From Pyropia haitanensis (lineage: Eukaryota > Rhodophyta > Bangiophyceae > Bangiales > Bangiaceae): DNA of 64,000 nt. The position numbers and the translations under genes are program-made. The stretch spans positions 3,797,090 to 3,861,089 of the forward strand of contig SDUX01000010.1 in assembly GCA_008729055.1 (NCBI GenBank), in the 5' to 3' direction. Shown piece after piece: positions 32,081-42,717 of the stretch. Each line of letters starts with the position of its first letter. Position 1 is the first letter of the stretch. The notes below the pieces were generated by a model, which saw only the letters and a list, made by a program, of their open reading frames with translations, ran no database searches and was not told the origin of the DNA.

Positions 32081-34949
32081 TCAGCGCTCCTTGGACGGTG
32101 GCTGCCCCACCAGTGGGGCTCCCGCTCCCCCCTCACGGGAGGTACTCGAGTCGGACTCGGTCTCGGCCTTGCCCCTCCCCGCCCCCCTTCCCTTGGCGCC
32201 AACGCCCTTGGCACCCCCCTGCCCCCCCACCGCGCCGTGCCCTTCCTTCTTCTTCCCCCCGCGGTCCAACCAAAAGTCTGGCGCGTACCGCGTGCCATGC
32301 TCCGTCCGGCACCACGCCTGCATCGCGCTGATGTAGTTTCCCTTGCGGTGCGTCCGGATGCTCGTGCCCTTCCAGTGGAACCACTTGAGCTCCACAAAGC
32401 TCGGGTCGATAAACAGCTGCGCCTCGTTGGTCAACAGCGCCTGGTTGCCCACGTGCAGGTAGCCGAGCTTGGGCAGCTTCGTCACCACGTCCGACGCGAG
32501 CACCACCCGCCAGTGCCGCGGTACTAGGTCGTTGTACACGGCCCGGAAGGCCGCGTTGCCGACGCGGGGCGCGCCAAAAGTCACCACGGAGATCTCTGCG
32601 GCGGGCACCGCCACCCGCCGCGCCAGGTCGTACGAGCACAGCGTAGCGAGCGCGCCGCCCAGGCTGTGGCCCGTTAGCCAGATGGGCCGCGGGCGGTCCC
32701 GGTAGAGGGCCATGGCCGACTCGACCACCTCCCGCCGGACTGACAGGTAGGCAGAGGAGAAGCCCGTGTGCACCGTCGCCCGGCCCTGGAGCTTGTCCGC
32801 GGCGAGGGAAAACCAGTTCGCCTTGCGCATGGCCGCACGGAGGTGACGGGAGCCAGTGGAGGAGGAGGGAGCTGACGATAGGGGAGGGGCTCCAGAGTTG
32901 GGGGCGGGCGTTGAGTCAGGCAGAATGGGAGGGGGCGGCACGCCGCCGTCGCCGTCCAGGCCTCCAGCGGTGCCGCTGGCAGCGGCAGGCCGCTGTTGGT
33001 CACCCCCGCCGTCACCACCGGCGCCACCGGTCCCTTCTGGCCTTGCTTCCGCCGCCGTGTCGTCTGCCGGCGTGCCGCCCCCCCCCCGCGGCGTCGCGGA
33101 TAGGGGCAGCGCCAAGACGGTCTCAATGTCCACAGTAAAGACGGAGATGTCCGTCCGCAGGTCGGCCAAGTTGGTGGACCCCTTGAACGCAATGATAATC
33201 CGGTCGGGCGCGTCCACCACCAGCGCGTGCGTATCGGTGCGGCGGCCAATGGCGTAGCGTGCAATGACGTGGTCGTGCCGCCCATAGTCGGCTGGCTGCC
33301 GTCGCCGCTTGCGGGGCGTCCCGTACGAGTACGCAATCCACGCCATGTTGAACATGAGGACGGTGGTGTCCATGACAAGGCACCGCGGGGAAACGTATCG
33401 CCCGGCGGGTGGCTCCTTCTGACGGTACGTGAACATCTCCTCGACCGCGACGGGGCGGGTGCGGCCGCCGCCACCACCCCAGCAACGACGGGCCGGTGGG
33501 AGCGGCTCCCCGTCCGCGTCGAATCTCATCGGTGCGTCGACGGACTCGGGTGCGGGCGGAGCAAACCAGCCGCGCAGACCGTACGCGTCTGCCGGCAGGT
33601 TCACCCACGACTCCTGCGCGAGGAATACCAACAGGATGATGTCGCTGGCCAAGATTCCGGGTTGCACGCCCAGAAATTGGAGACCCAGCCGCTCCTTGAT
33701 TAGCCGGATGGGCTCGGACGGGAAGGTGACGACGAGCAGCGCGTTGAACAAAAACAGGCTGCCAAACGAGGAGACCACGTGGAAGAGGAAGAAGCGGAAG
33801 CCAATCTGCTTGGACCGGTACCGCATGTAACTGGTGCGCGCGAGCGCCTTGCGCGTCAGCGTCACCTCGTAGCAGATCCACCCAATGAGGCCCGCCTCAT
33901 ACAGGGTGATGAGCACAATGAGGGAAAAGTCATAGGCCTGCCGGGAGACCCCCTGCTTGAGCAGCATCAGCGAGGTGATAAAGCTCATGAAGGGGAGGTG
34001 GCCCAGGTAGATGCGCGCGTATACTCCGACGACGACGCGGAGCGCGCCAAAGAGCGTCAGCACCAAAATCTTGGGTACGTAGAAGAACAGCCGCAGCCGC
34101 CCGCGCATGATGCGGTACGAGTGCACGGATATCCACACATAAAAGTAGGCGTACGACACAAAGACGGTGCTCGTAAACGCCCACTCGGTGGCCCACGGGC
34201 CGACTTCCGAGAGGGTGCTCCCCATGGTGCTCCCCGACGTCGAGTTGTTGAGCCCCTGCACGATGAAGACCATCTCGTAGACGGGGTTAAAGTAGAGGAG
34301 CGTCGTGACGTAGAGCAGCAGCACCCACAACTGCTCGTGGGTGCGGTCGGCCCGGGGCAGCCGCCAGATGCGCACTGCAAAGACGACCAGCACGAGAGCG
34401 GGGATGACGAAGAGGACGGTCGAGCCGACCACCTCGAAAATCTGAAAGCCCCAGCTGCTCTTATAGTAGCGCACCGGCTTCAGCACGCCCTCCTCGTTGA
34501 GCAGCGGCACCCCGTGCACAAACACCGTGTTGCACAGCACAATGACGGCGAGCATGTAGAGTCCGCCAATCGCAATGCTACTAAACAGCACCTGGTGGAC
34601 GCCCTTGATGTCCGACGCGCGGAGGACCTCCAGCTTGACCCGCGGCTTGGACGCGAGCGACGACGTGTCGCGGGTCTCGTAGCTCGCCATCGACTCGCGG
34701 CGGGGCCGCACGTCATTTTCAGCGTCCTCGGCGGCGGCCGCGGCGGCCGCCTCGGCCTGCACGTCGTCCTCTAGGCTGAACAGGTCGGCGGGCTTGGGGC
34801 CCCCCGCCCCGCGGCCGGGCTTGCGCGCCCGCATCGGCGGCGCGGGCGAGCTGCTGCCGCTGCCGCTGCCGCTACCGCTGCCGCTGCCGCTGCCGCTGCC
34901 GCTACCGCTGCCGCTGCCGCTGCCGCTGCCGCTGCTCCCGTCGGAGCCC

Positions 34950-34983
<34 letters not shown>

Positions 34984-36548
34984 TACTGCGCGTCGGGTGG
35001 GCGGTGGTGGGGTCCCCCGCCGCCCAGGCGGCACCGCGCCCCGCGGCGGGCGCGACCGACCCCAGCGACCCGTCCTCGTCGACGCTGAGCATCTCATCCT
35101 CATCGTCGGCAAAGTCGTCGGCGGCCAGCGACGCGGCGACGCCGCCCAGGTCCACCACCCCGCCACGCAGCGCTGCTGGCGGCAGCGACACCGTGGACGG
35201 CTGCCCAAACATGGGCACGTCCGACAGGGCCTCCCACCCAGACAGCGCGAAGCTGTCGGGGTGGGACGTTGCCGCCGCCGCCGCCGCCGCCGCCAGTCCC
35301 CCCGCCCCCCCCCTGCTGCTCGCGGCAGACCCCCCCACGCGGCCGACACCCCACCTCCTGCTACTGCTGCCGCCGCCGTTGCCGCCGGCCGCCGACCACG
35401 GGAGGGAGCGGCCGAAGAAGCCGCCGCTCCAAAAGCTCGACCGCGGCGTGTCGCCCGTCGGCATCCACGGGGCGGGCGCGGACGCCGCCCCCGAGTCGTC
35501 GTCGCCGCCGTCGCCGCCGTCGCCGCCGTCGCCGCCGTCGCCGCCGTCGCCGCCGTCGCCGCCGTCGCCGCCGTCGCCGCCGTCGCCGCCGTCGCCGCCG
35601 TCGCCGCCGTCGCCGCCGTCGCCGCCGTCGCCACCATTGTCGCGGGCGCCTCCGCGGTCGCGGTTGCGGTCGCCGCCGCGGCGGCCACCGCCGCCGCCGC
35701 CGCCGCCGCCGCTCCGCCCGCCGCTCCGCCCGCCATCTGCGTCGTCGGCACGGGCGCCCGCGGCGGCGGCGGCGGCGGCGGCCGCCGCCGATGGTTGGGA
35801 GCGGCGGGGCCACCACCAAGTCCCCCCGGCGGTCCCCCCTCCCCTCGACGATGCTGGACCGGCGGCGGCGGGCGGCGCGCCTCCCCCTCCGCTCCCCCCG
35901 TCCCCCCCTCCCCCCGGCTGCGGTGCGAGACTGCCGGCGGGGCTGCCCCACTCGGACGACTCAAACTCCTGCGCGGCGGTGTAGTAGGTGGCGGGGTCAC
36001 TGCCCGACAGGGAGGGGTACGACCGTGGGTCACTGCCACCCGTCGTCGCGGCCGCCGCCGCCGTCGCTGCCGCGGCGGTCGTCCGCCCTTTTCCCCTGCT
36101 CCCCCCCCCCCCGACGGCGCCATGGCCGATCCCCGCCCCACCCCCCGCAGTTGCGGCCGCCGTCCCCTTTCCCGTCCCCGCCCCTGACGTCGTCGCCGTC
36201 GTCGCTGTCCCCGTCGCGGTCGGCGGGACCGTCGCACCTGCCACCGCAGCCGCCGCCGCTAGCCGTCGTTGGTCCACCACCCGCGGCGGCAGCGGAGACA
36301 AGGAGGGCGCGACAGGGTGGAGTGGGACGGGTAGGGGCGGGACGGGGCGGGGTGGGGCGGGGGCAGGGCGAGCAGGGGGTGGAGGGGGGCTGGTTGGTTG
36401 CCGAGTGGCAGGCGGCGGGGGTGGTGCGCACCCGCACGCGCACGGGCGTGCGCGACCGTGGCGCCCGTGCCAGACGGCGGAGGGCGGCGCGGGACGCCTA
36501 GCACGCAAACGTGGCCGCAGCGGCGGCCGCGGCGGTGCTGGGCAGCGT

Positions 36549-36607
<59 letters not shown>

Positions 36608-36802
36608 GCAGTGGGGACTGCGTCGCCAGGGAGGGGCAGGGACGGAGTGGGGGTAGGGGGGGGGGGGGCGCCGCCGGGCGCCAGAGGGGGGATGACGGGG
36701 CGCGGGGGGCGGCGGGGGAGGGGGGAGAAGAGGGGGAGTCTGGGCAGAGTGCGGGGGGCGGCGTGTACCCCTCTGCGGCGGGGGGGGTGTCACCGCCACC
36801 CG

Positions 36803-36836
<34 letters not shown>

Positions 36837-37090
36837 CGCGGCGCGCGCAACGGCCGCGACGGCGCGGGGCGCGCGTCGAGGCGCGGCGGCCGGCACCGCC
36901 ACGACCGCCCCGCCGCGCGCCGCCCCGCCGCAGCACGCCCCGCCCCCTCGCTGCCTGCGCGCTGGCGGGGGCACCGTGCCGCCGCGGCGCGCCCCCGTTG
37001 CGCCGCCGCCGCCGCCGCCGCCCGCCGCCGCCACCCCTCCCGCCGCCGCCACCGCTCCCGCCGCCGCCGCTGCCGCTGCCGCCGCCGCAT
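32081..37090 (-). CDS. Wntless-like membrane domain fused to a class 3 lipase
   Basis: 1669 residues, single frame. The first 800 or so are low-complexity (Arg/Pro-rich, then Gly-Asp and Gly-Ser repeats), so the true start is uncertain; 37090 is the first ATG of the frame. Ordinary sequence from at least 36000 (DPATYYTAAQEFESSEWG) implies a start upstream of that. At about 34.7-33.6 kb there are roughly eight hydrophobic segments with a Wntless/TMEM181-like pattern: RTHEQLWVLLLYVTTLLYFNP, then HSYRIMRGRLRLFFYVPKI. At 33.3-32.3 kb a class 3 (alpha/beta-hydrolase) lipase follows: IIIAFKGS, VHTGFSSAYLS, the nucleophile motif TGHSLGGA (32654-32671), a candidate Asp in ASDVVTKLP and His in GYLHVGNQA. 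So a multipass membrane protein with a presumably active C-terminal lipase. The substrate and cargo are unknown. Confidence 0.75.
34852..34935. repeat. Hexanucleotide repeat encoding Ser-Gly repeats
   Basis: (GCCGCT)n with occasional ACCGCT units, read on the minus strand as alternating Gly and Ser in the Wntless-like lipase linker. Confidence 0.85.
35501..35632. repeat. 9-bp tandem repeat, about 14 copies, encoding Gly-Asp-Gly
   Basis: Nearly perfect GCCGCCGTC units, read on the minus strand as GDG triplets within the N-terminal region of the Wntless-like lipase. High purity suggests a recent and probably length-variable expansion. Confidence 0.9.
36548..36606. repeat. (GGC)n microsatellite
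   Basis: Pure GGC run, read as polyarginine in the minus-strand frame, one reason to doubt that the lipase gene really starts as far upstream as 37090. Confidence 0.85.
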
Positions 37091-38583
37091 CTGTGGCGGT
37101 GCGCCGCGGCTGCCGCCGCACCTGCGGCGGGCCGCCGCATCTGCGGCTGCTGCGGCTGTGCGGCGCGTGGCGGGCGCGGGGGGTCACGGCCGCCCCCCCC
37201 CCCCCCGCCCCCCCCCCCCACTCACCTCCACCCCCAATTTACCACGCCTCTCTGTCTGCGGGGGGCGCCCTCGAGGCCACCGCCGCCAGCGCACCCCCCG
37301 CGGGGAGGTGCGCGGCTGCCGAGCCACGCGCACGTTCCGCGGCAGGGCTGGCGGCGGCAGTGGCCGTGGTGGCGGCGGCGGCGGTGGCGGTGGCGGCGGT
37401 CACCGCCAGGCGGTGGCCCCCCGCTGCAGCCGCGGCCGTGTCGTGACAAAGGGGGTTGGGGGAGGGGGAGGTGGCCGCCCGGCTGCCGAGCGGGCAAACG
37501 AGCGAGCGGTCCAGGAAAGAGCTTTCCCCGGCGGGCCTCCCCGTCTAGGCGAGCCGCCCGGCCGCCCGGCCGCCCGCCCAGCAGTGACTCCCTACAGCAG
37601 AGCGCGCACGGGAGGGGGGGGGCCGAGGGTCATTGCCTGGCGGCCGCGGCGGGTCAAGGGAAAACGAGGCGTGGAAGTGGGGCGTGCTCAAGTGGCGGCA
37701 GCGACACACGAGCTGGGCAGTGCGGGGTTGGATGGTGGGGCGTGCCTGTCGCGGGGCATGAAAAGGGGGTGGACATATGGGAGGCGGGGGGGGGGGGGGG
37801 GGGGGGGGGGGGGCCGCGGCGCCGCCGCGTGACCGCGCCCCCCGCGACGACCGCCCGCACCTGCGGCGCCACGCGACGGCGCCCGTCAAAAGGTGCCCCC
37901 CCTCCCAACTGCGCAGCGGGCGGCGCGACACTGGGCGCCAGCGGTGGGGCGGGGGCGCGCTCGAGAGGGACGGCCACCGGCGGGGCGGGGCGGGGCGGGG
38001 CGGGGCGTTGCGGAGCGGGGCGACGGCCACGGGCGCACCGGTTTTGCAACGCGCCGGTGCGGGCGTGGGGGTGGGGGATCTTTTTGGTCCTGGCGTTGTG
38101 GATAAGGGGGTTGGGGTACAAAGGGGGGGGGGGGGGGGGGGGGCGGGGGCGCGGCGCTCGGATGTTATCGGGCCGCCGGCTGGGCTGAGCGGCGCCCCGC
38201 CTCGTCGTGGCGGGGTGGGTCAAACGGACCACTGGCGCCGCCGCTGCCACGGAGGGGGTGGACGGGGGGGGGGGGGGGGGGGGGGTGCCGACCTGCATGC
38301 CCCCTCGTGTGACGGCGGGGGGGAGCCTCTCCGCCGGTCGCGGCCGCCGGTCCTGGGTGGAGGGGGTGGGGGCAGGGGGCCCATCGGCCGAGATGTCTGT
38401 GGCGAGGAAAGAGAGAGGTGGGGGGGTGGGTGTGGTGGGGGGAGGGGGGGGGTCGCTGCTGCGGCGCGCGACGGCCAGAGCCCGGCCAGCGCGGATTGGG
38501 GGTGTATTTTGGGGGGTGGGGGCGGGGGGGGGGGTCGGTGCCCCGAGGCGCCGCCACCGCCGGCTGCCAAGGGCTGATCGTCT

Positions 38584-38614
<31 letters not shown>

Positions 38615-40553
38615 CCAGTTCCGCCCGTCGGCCGTGCTCCCCAGCCGCGCCGCCCACTCTGGCGACAGTGCCACCGGTAAGCGCGCACGTCGGGCAGGGC
38701 AGCCTGCGAGCAGGCGCCCGGCACGCCCTCCCCGCCGCCGCCCGTCTGCCGCCCGCTGGGGGCGCACCGTCTGCGAGCTACCACTGCCATAGCCGCCATA
38801 GGCCGCTGCCGGCATCGTCGCGGAGGTGCCGCGCCCGCTGGTGGATCACGGCGTGTCCATCGGGGCGGGTTTACCCTCCGCCGCCGCTTCCGCTCGCCTT
38901 CACAATGTACTACGCCGCGCACGCACACAGAGAAGGTGTGGCGCACACGGGCGCGGGGGCGGAGGGGGGCGGGAGGGGGGGGGGGGGGGGGGGAGGTGGT
39001 GGGGGGGGGGGGGGGGGCAGGGGCGGTGGGGGGTGGGGGTGGAGGGCGGGGAGTGAGGGGTAAGGGGGGGCGGGGGGGGGCGGGGGGGAAGGGCGGGGGG
39101 TGGGGGGTCGGGGGGTGGGGGGTCGTTGGGGGTGGTGGGGGGGGGGGAGGGGGTGCGAGGGGTGTGATAACAGCACCTATGGGGGGGGTCGGATCACATG
39201 TGATCAAACGCCCCCCAGAGGTCGTGAGAAGGTTTGACTCTCAGTCTAGGACACGCGCCGAGTTTGTGGCGCCGAGTTTGTACCGGCACAAACTGGCCGC
39301 CACATTAGTCGGGCAGTCTAAGACAACAGCACATGATCGGCAGGAAAATGCATTCAAATTCGGTACTTGAAGCTTCGGACTCCATTGGTAGCTGGAGACC
39401 TGCCCGCCACCAGGATAGGTGATCCGCACGCAGATACGGAGCGCCCGACGCCCCAGCTCCCAGCAAAATCGCGGGGTGGTTCCACTGCTGTGCGGCGGCT
39501 CCGCAAGCGCATCTGCTGCCCGGGCATGGCGACCACGGGGGACTCCGTTGACGAGATGTTTATGGTAAACGTGCACCTCATTGCGATGCTGCGGGCAGGT
39601 GCCTCTGGGGGGAGGGGTGAGCGACGGTTCCCGCCAGCACCGTCGCCAGCCTGGTCACTGTCTGCGGACGTGCGATCGGGTTCAGAAAGACGCCGGCCGG
39701 TGAATGGCCTTGAAAATGGCGGGAGCAAACCGGATGCGCGATCTACGACGGAGGCATGTGCCGTCGCAGGCGCGTGCGCGCGCGACCAGCACCGGTCGGC
39801 GCGGACAGACCACCCCGCTTGAACAGCAGCTCGGTCCGACGAAGCAACAACTAAACATTAATTCTATAAAGTAGTCCAGTTATCACGGCTCCAAACAGTG
39901 AAATATATTTTGATTGACAGCTTTCCGAATGAACGTGCTGAATATTGGACAGAAATCTGCGTGCAGGAACAAAATTATGGCTGCGACCAACTCCGTGGTC
40001 AGAGGACCCCACCCGGAATTGGACGTCCACACGATGGGCTGCCCACCGTGCTCCGCGTTGCTCTTCACCAGAGCTCACCGTCCCCTTCCCCGACCGCCAA
40101 CGCCGCCCACGGTCACCTGCTGACGCTTCCCAAATCATTCCCCCACGTGGTGGCCACCGCGACCGCCGCCCCGTCCCACGATGGGGTATGGCGCCGCTGC
40201 CCCCCTCTCCTGTTGCGGTCTGCCGCGACGGGGCGGCCGCTGCCCCATCGTCTGTCGCCTGCGGCGCCCGCCCCACCCACCCCGTGCCCCGGCATGAAAA
40301 TTTGGGGGTGCGTCGCCCCGCTCCCCCCACGCCGCCGCCTGCCGTTGCCGTCGCCCCCATCATGGCAGCGGCCTTTGCCTCTGCTGACCACTCCGCTGCC
40401 GTAGCGGTTGTTGTGTTGCCCCTACCGTGACTGTCCGCGCGGTCACCGGCTCCTGCTGCATCCGCCTTGGGCTTTCCCTCCTGCCCACCCCTCCCCCCTC
40501 CCGACCTCACTCCTTCCCCTGCCTCCCACCAATCAGTTCTGGTGACCGCCTCC
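37091..40553. other. Gene-poor region with long G runs
   Basis: 3.5 kb without a supported gene. From 37770 to 39160 the plus strand is extremely G-rich with many uninterrupted runs. From 39180 to 40000 the composition relaxes and includes AT-rich patches (39840-39960), a 14-bp palindrome GATCACATGTGATC at 39192-39205, and a 13-bp tandem duplication (GCGCCGAGTTTGT) near 39254-39281. Open frames have no recognisable domains. Confidence 0.45.
37786..39160 (+). repeat. Cluster of long G homopolymers
   Basis: Runs of 28 G (37786-37813), 21 G (38123-38143), 22 G (38264-38285), 19 G (38975-38993) and 17 G (39001-39017), followed by almost pure G/T sequence to 39160. All are on the same strand. Confidence 0.85.
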
Positions 40554-42012
40554 ATGTCGGCCACGTCAACCCCTCGGGGCACCCGCTCCCGCCAACACCC
40601 CTGCCCCCCGTCGTCCTTGTCATCGGGCTCCGTCTCGGCTGCCGTTCCCGACGCCGCCGCCGTCACCACCACCGCCACCGACGACGACGCGGACGGGCCA
40701 ACCGGGGCGGCGGTGCGGGCGGCCGCCGCCCTCCGCGTGGTGCTGCGGCTGGCCGGGGACCCCCCGCCCGCGGCGCCGCCGCTGCTCGGCGACCTCGGCG
40801 CGCTCGGCGGCGCGGCGCGGCGCACCGCCGCGCTGCGGGCGGTGGTGGCCGCCGCGGTCGCGGCGGGTGACCGCGCCGCCGCGCTCGGCGTGGCGGTCGC
40901 CGACGCCGAGGCGGCAGCCGACGCGCGGCTCGCCGACGTGGAGGCGCGGCTCGTGGACACCAAGGTGGCCCACGCGAGCGTGGACGGCGAGCTCGTCGGG
41001 CTGCGGGGGGAACTCGCCCGCGCGACGCGCATACGGGATGTACGCGGGTGAGGGGGGAGGGGGGAGGGGGGGGAGGAGGGCTGGGGGGCTGGACGACCTG
41101 CTGGTGTGGCGTGGGGTGGACGCCGCGGGGGGTGGATGCCGTAGCGTCTAGCCGACACGGTGGGTGTCGCGGCATCTAGCCGACTTTGCTGCCATGGGAT
41201 ACTGTGCCGGGGGGTGGCGGCCGCTGTGGACCCCGAAGGGGGGGCGGCCATAGTGCGGCGGCGGTGGGTGGCCCACAGCTGCCGGCGTTTGTCCACGACT
41301 GACGCGGGTCGCGCGCCCCACCGCTGTCGCCTTTCACCCGCCGCGCCACTCTACTCTTTTCTTCTTTTGCTGCACCCCGCCGTGCCACTCGTCTCTTGCC
41401 TCCCCGTTCCCCGTTCTTCCGCCCCCCCCGCCTCCCACACAGGAGCTTCGAGCAGCCGCCGACCCCCCCCCCCCCTCAACGTCGGTGCGGTCCTTCCTCC
41501 TCGGTCCCGCACGGCGGGCGCCCGCAGTGACAGCGGCGGCGGCGCCGGGCGAGGTGGCGGCGCCAGTGACGGCGTTCACCCCCTCCCCATCCCCCTCTCG
41601 CGGCCTGGTGCCGTCGCGGGTGGTGGGCGGCACGGCCAGCACCTACCCCCACCCTCCCGCCACGGCCGACGTGGCCGCCTCGCCCCCGCCGTCTGGCACT
41701 TTTCGCGCCGTCGTTGCAGCCAGCCTCGCGGGGGGCGGCGGCGGCGGCGGCGGCGGCGGCGGCAAGGCCTACCCGCCCCGCGCCGCGGCCGCCTTTTCCC
41801 CGCGCGACGTGTCGTACCCGGCGTGCAGCGAGGGACACGACAGCGGCGACGGCGACGATGGCGACGGCGGCGGTGGGAGTGGTGGTGGTGGTCGGGGTGG
41901 CGGCGGCGGCGGCTACCCGTACGACACGGTTGACCTGGGTCTGGGGGGGAGCGAGGCGTGGGACGCGGACGCCGACCTCGAGTCGTCGATGGAGCGGGTG
42001 TCGTTTTCGTGA
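40554..42012 (+). CDS. Two-exon coiled-coil protein, function unknown
   Basis: Exon 1 is 40554-41039 (162 codons) and exon 2 is 41443-42012 (189 codons and TGA), giving 351 residues. The junction is phase 0 and restores one helix (LARATRIRD joined to ELRAAADP). Residues about 60-170 are Ala/Arg/Glu/Asp-rich with heptad-like spacing (LADVEARLVDTKVAHASVDG), a probable coiled coil. The N-terminus is Ser/Thr-rich. The C-terminal half is low-complexity (poly-Gly, Ser/Pro) and ends with an acidic segment, DADADLESSMERVSFS. The ATG context is CTCCATGT. I do not recognise the family. It lies upstream of ASS1 on the same strand, with a strong hairpin between them. The intron support comes from matching phases and the GTACGC donor shared with the eIF4E introns. 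Confidence 0.6.
41040..41442 (+). other. Intron of the coiled-coil gene
   Basis: 403 bp, GTACGC at the 5' end and CCACACAG at the 3' end, phase 0. Without splicing the first exon meets a TGA ten bases past the donor. Confidence 0.7.
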
Positions 42013-42717
42013 GCGCCCCGGCCGGCAGGCGTGCGGCGGGCGGGGAGTGAGCGAGGGAGGGGGTGTGGGGGGCGGGGGGAGCAGGGGCAACGCTTGCGTT
42101 GAGGGGACCTCCCTCCTCTTGCAGCTGCCGCTGTGGTCTGTCATTGCCGACGGCGCGCGGCAGGCATCCCGCGATCCCGCCGCCTCAGGGGCTTTCGCAG
42201 CCACGTACAGTGATTATTCGGTTATGTTCGGCTCGGTTACAGTATAGCCGATGCGGCTATAACCGAGCCGAACATTCGCGCAAGGCTCATGCTTTGAATG
42301 TTCCGCGCAAGACTTGGTCACTGGACTGAGCGAGGTCAGACTCGTCGGTCAGATCAGTGGGCACGCGTCGTAAATATGCCAGAATGGTGGGTGCAGAATC
42401 CGCCTCATGGCCACTAATTGCGGCGATACAACTACAACTTGAGAAAGTGTTCAGTTTGGCACACCAATAATTCCATCTGTTGGCGGGACTCGATCGCGTC
42501 GATCGGCGCCGGCGGCGAATGAAGCTTCCCACAATCACCGGGATCAAGCACAGAGCGTGCCCCCTTATCCCGGCGAAATCACGTGCCGTGCCAGTAGCAG
42601 GACAGCAAATTCCCTCGTGATCCGCGCCACCGTCGTTGAGGTCACTGCTGTCGTTGCCGAGCAGCGCGCCCGGCGGAACCCGACGTTCCCGCCTGTCCTC
42701 ACCCCCCACCCCCAACC
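42013..42717. other. Intergenic with a long hairpin (ASS1 5' region)
   Basis: 705 bp between the coiled-coil gene and ASS1. It contains the hairpin at 42224-42275 and a relatively AT-rich stretch at 42370-42540. The ASS1 promoter is presumed here. Confidence 0.5.
42224..42275. repeat. Perfect inverted repeat / hairpin
   Basis: A 16-bp perfect outer stem (ATGTTCGGCTCGGTTA at 42224-42239 with its complement at 42260-42275). It encloses a second perfect 6-bp stem (TAGCCG, 42245-42250; CGGCTA, 42254-42259) with a 3-base ATG loop; five bases (CAGTA) bulge on the 5' side. Confidence 0.9.

Noticed and set aside
34852..36606. CRISPR-like array suggested by regular repeats
   Set aside because: The repeats are 3-9 bp coding microsatellites without spacers.
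37654..39207. 517-codon minus-strand Pro-rich frame
   Set aside because: It is the translation of G/C homopolymers as polyproline with no conserved residues. A genuine Pro-rich wall protein cannot be excluded, but there is no signal peptide or repeat motif.
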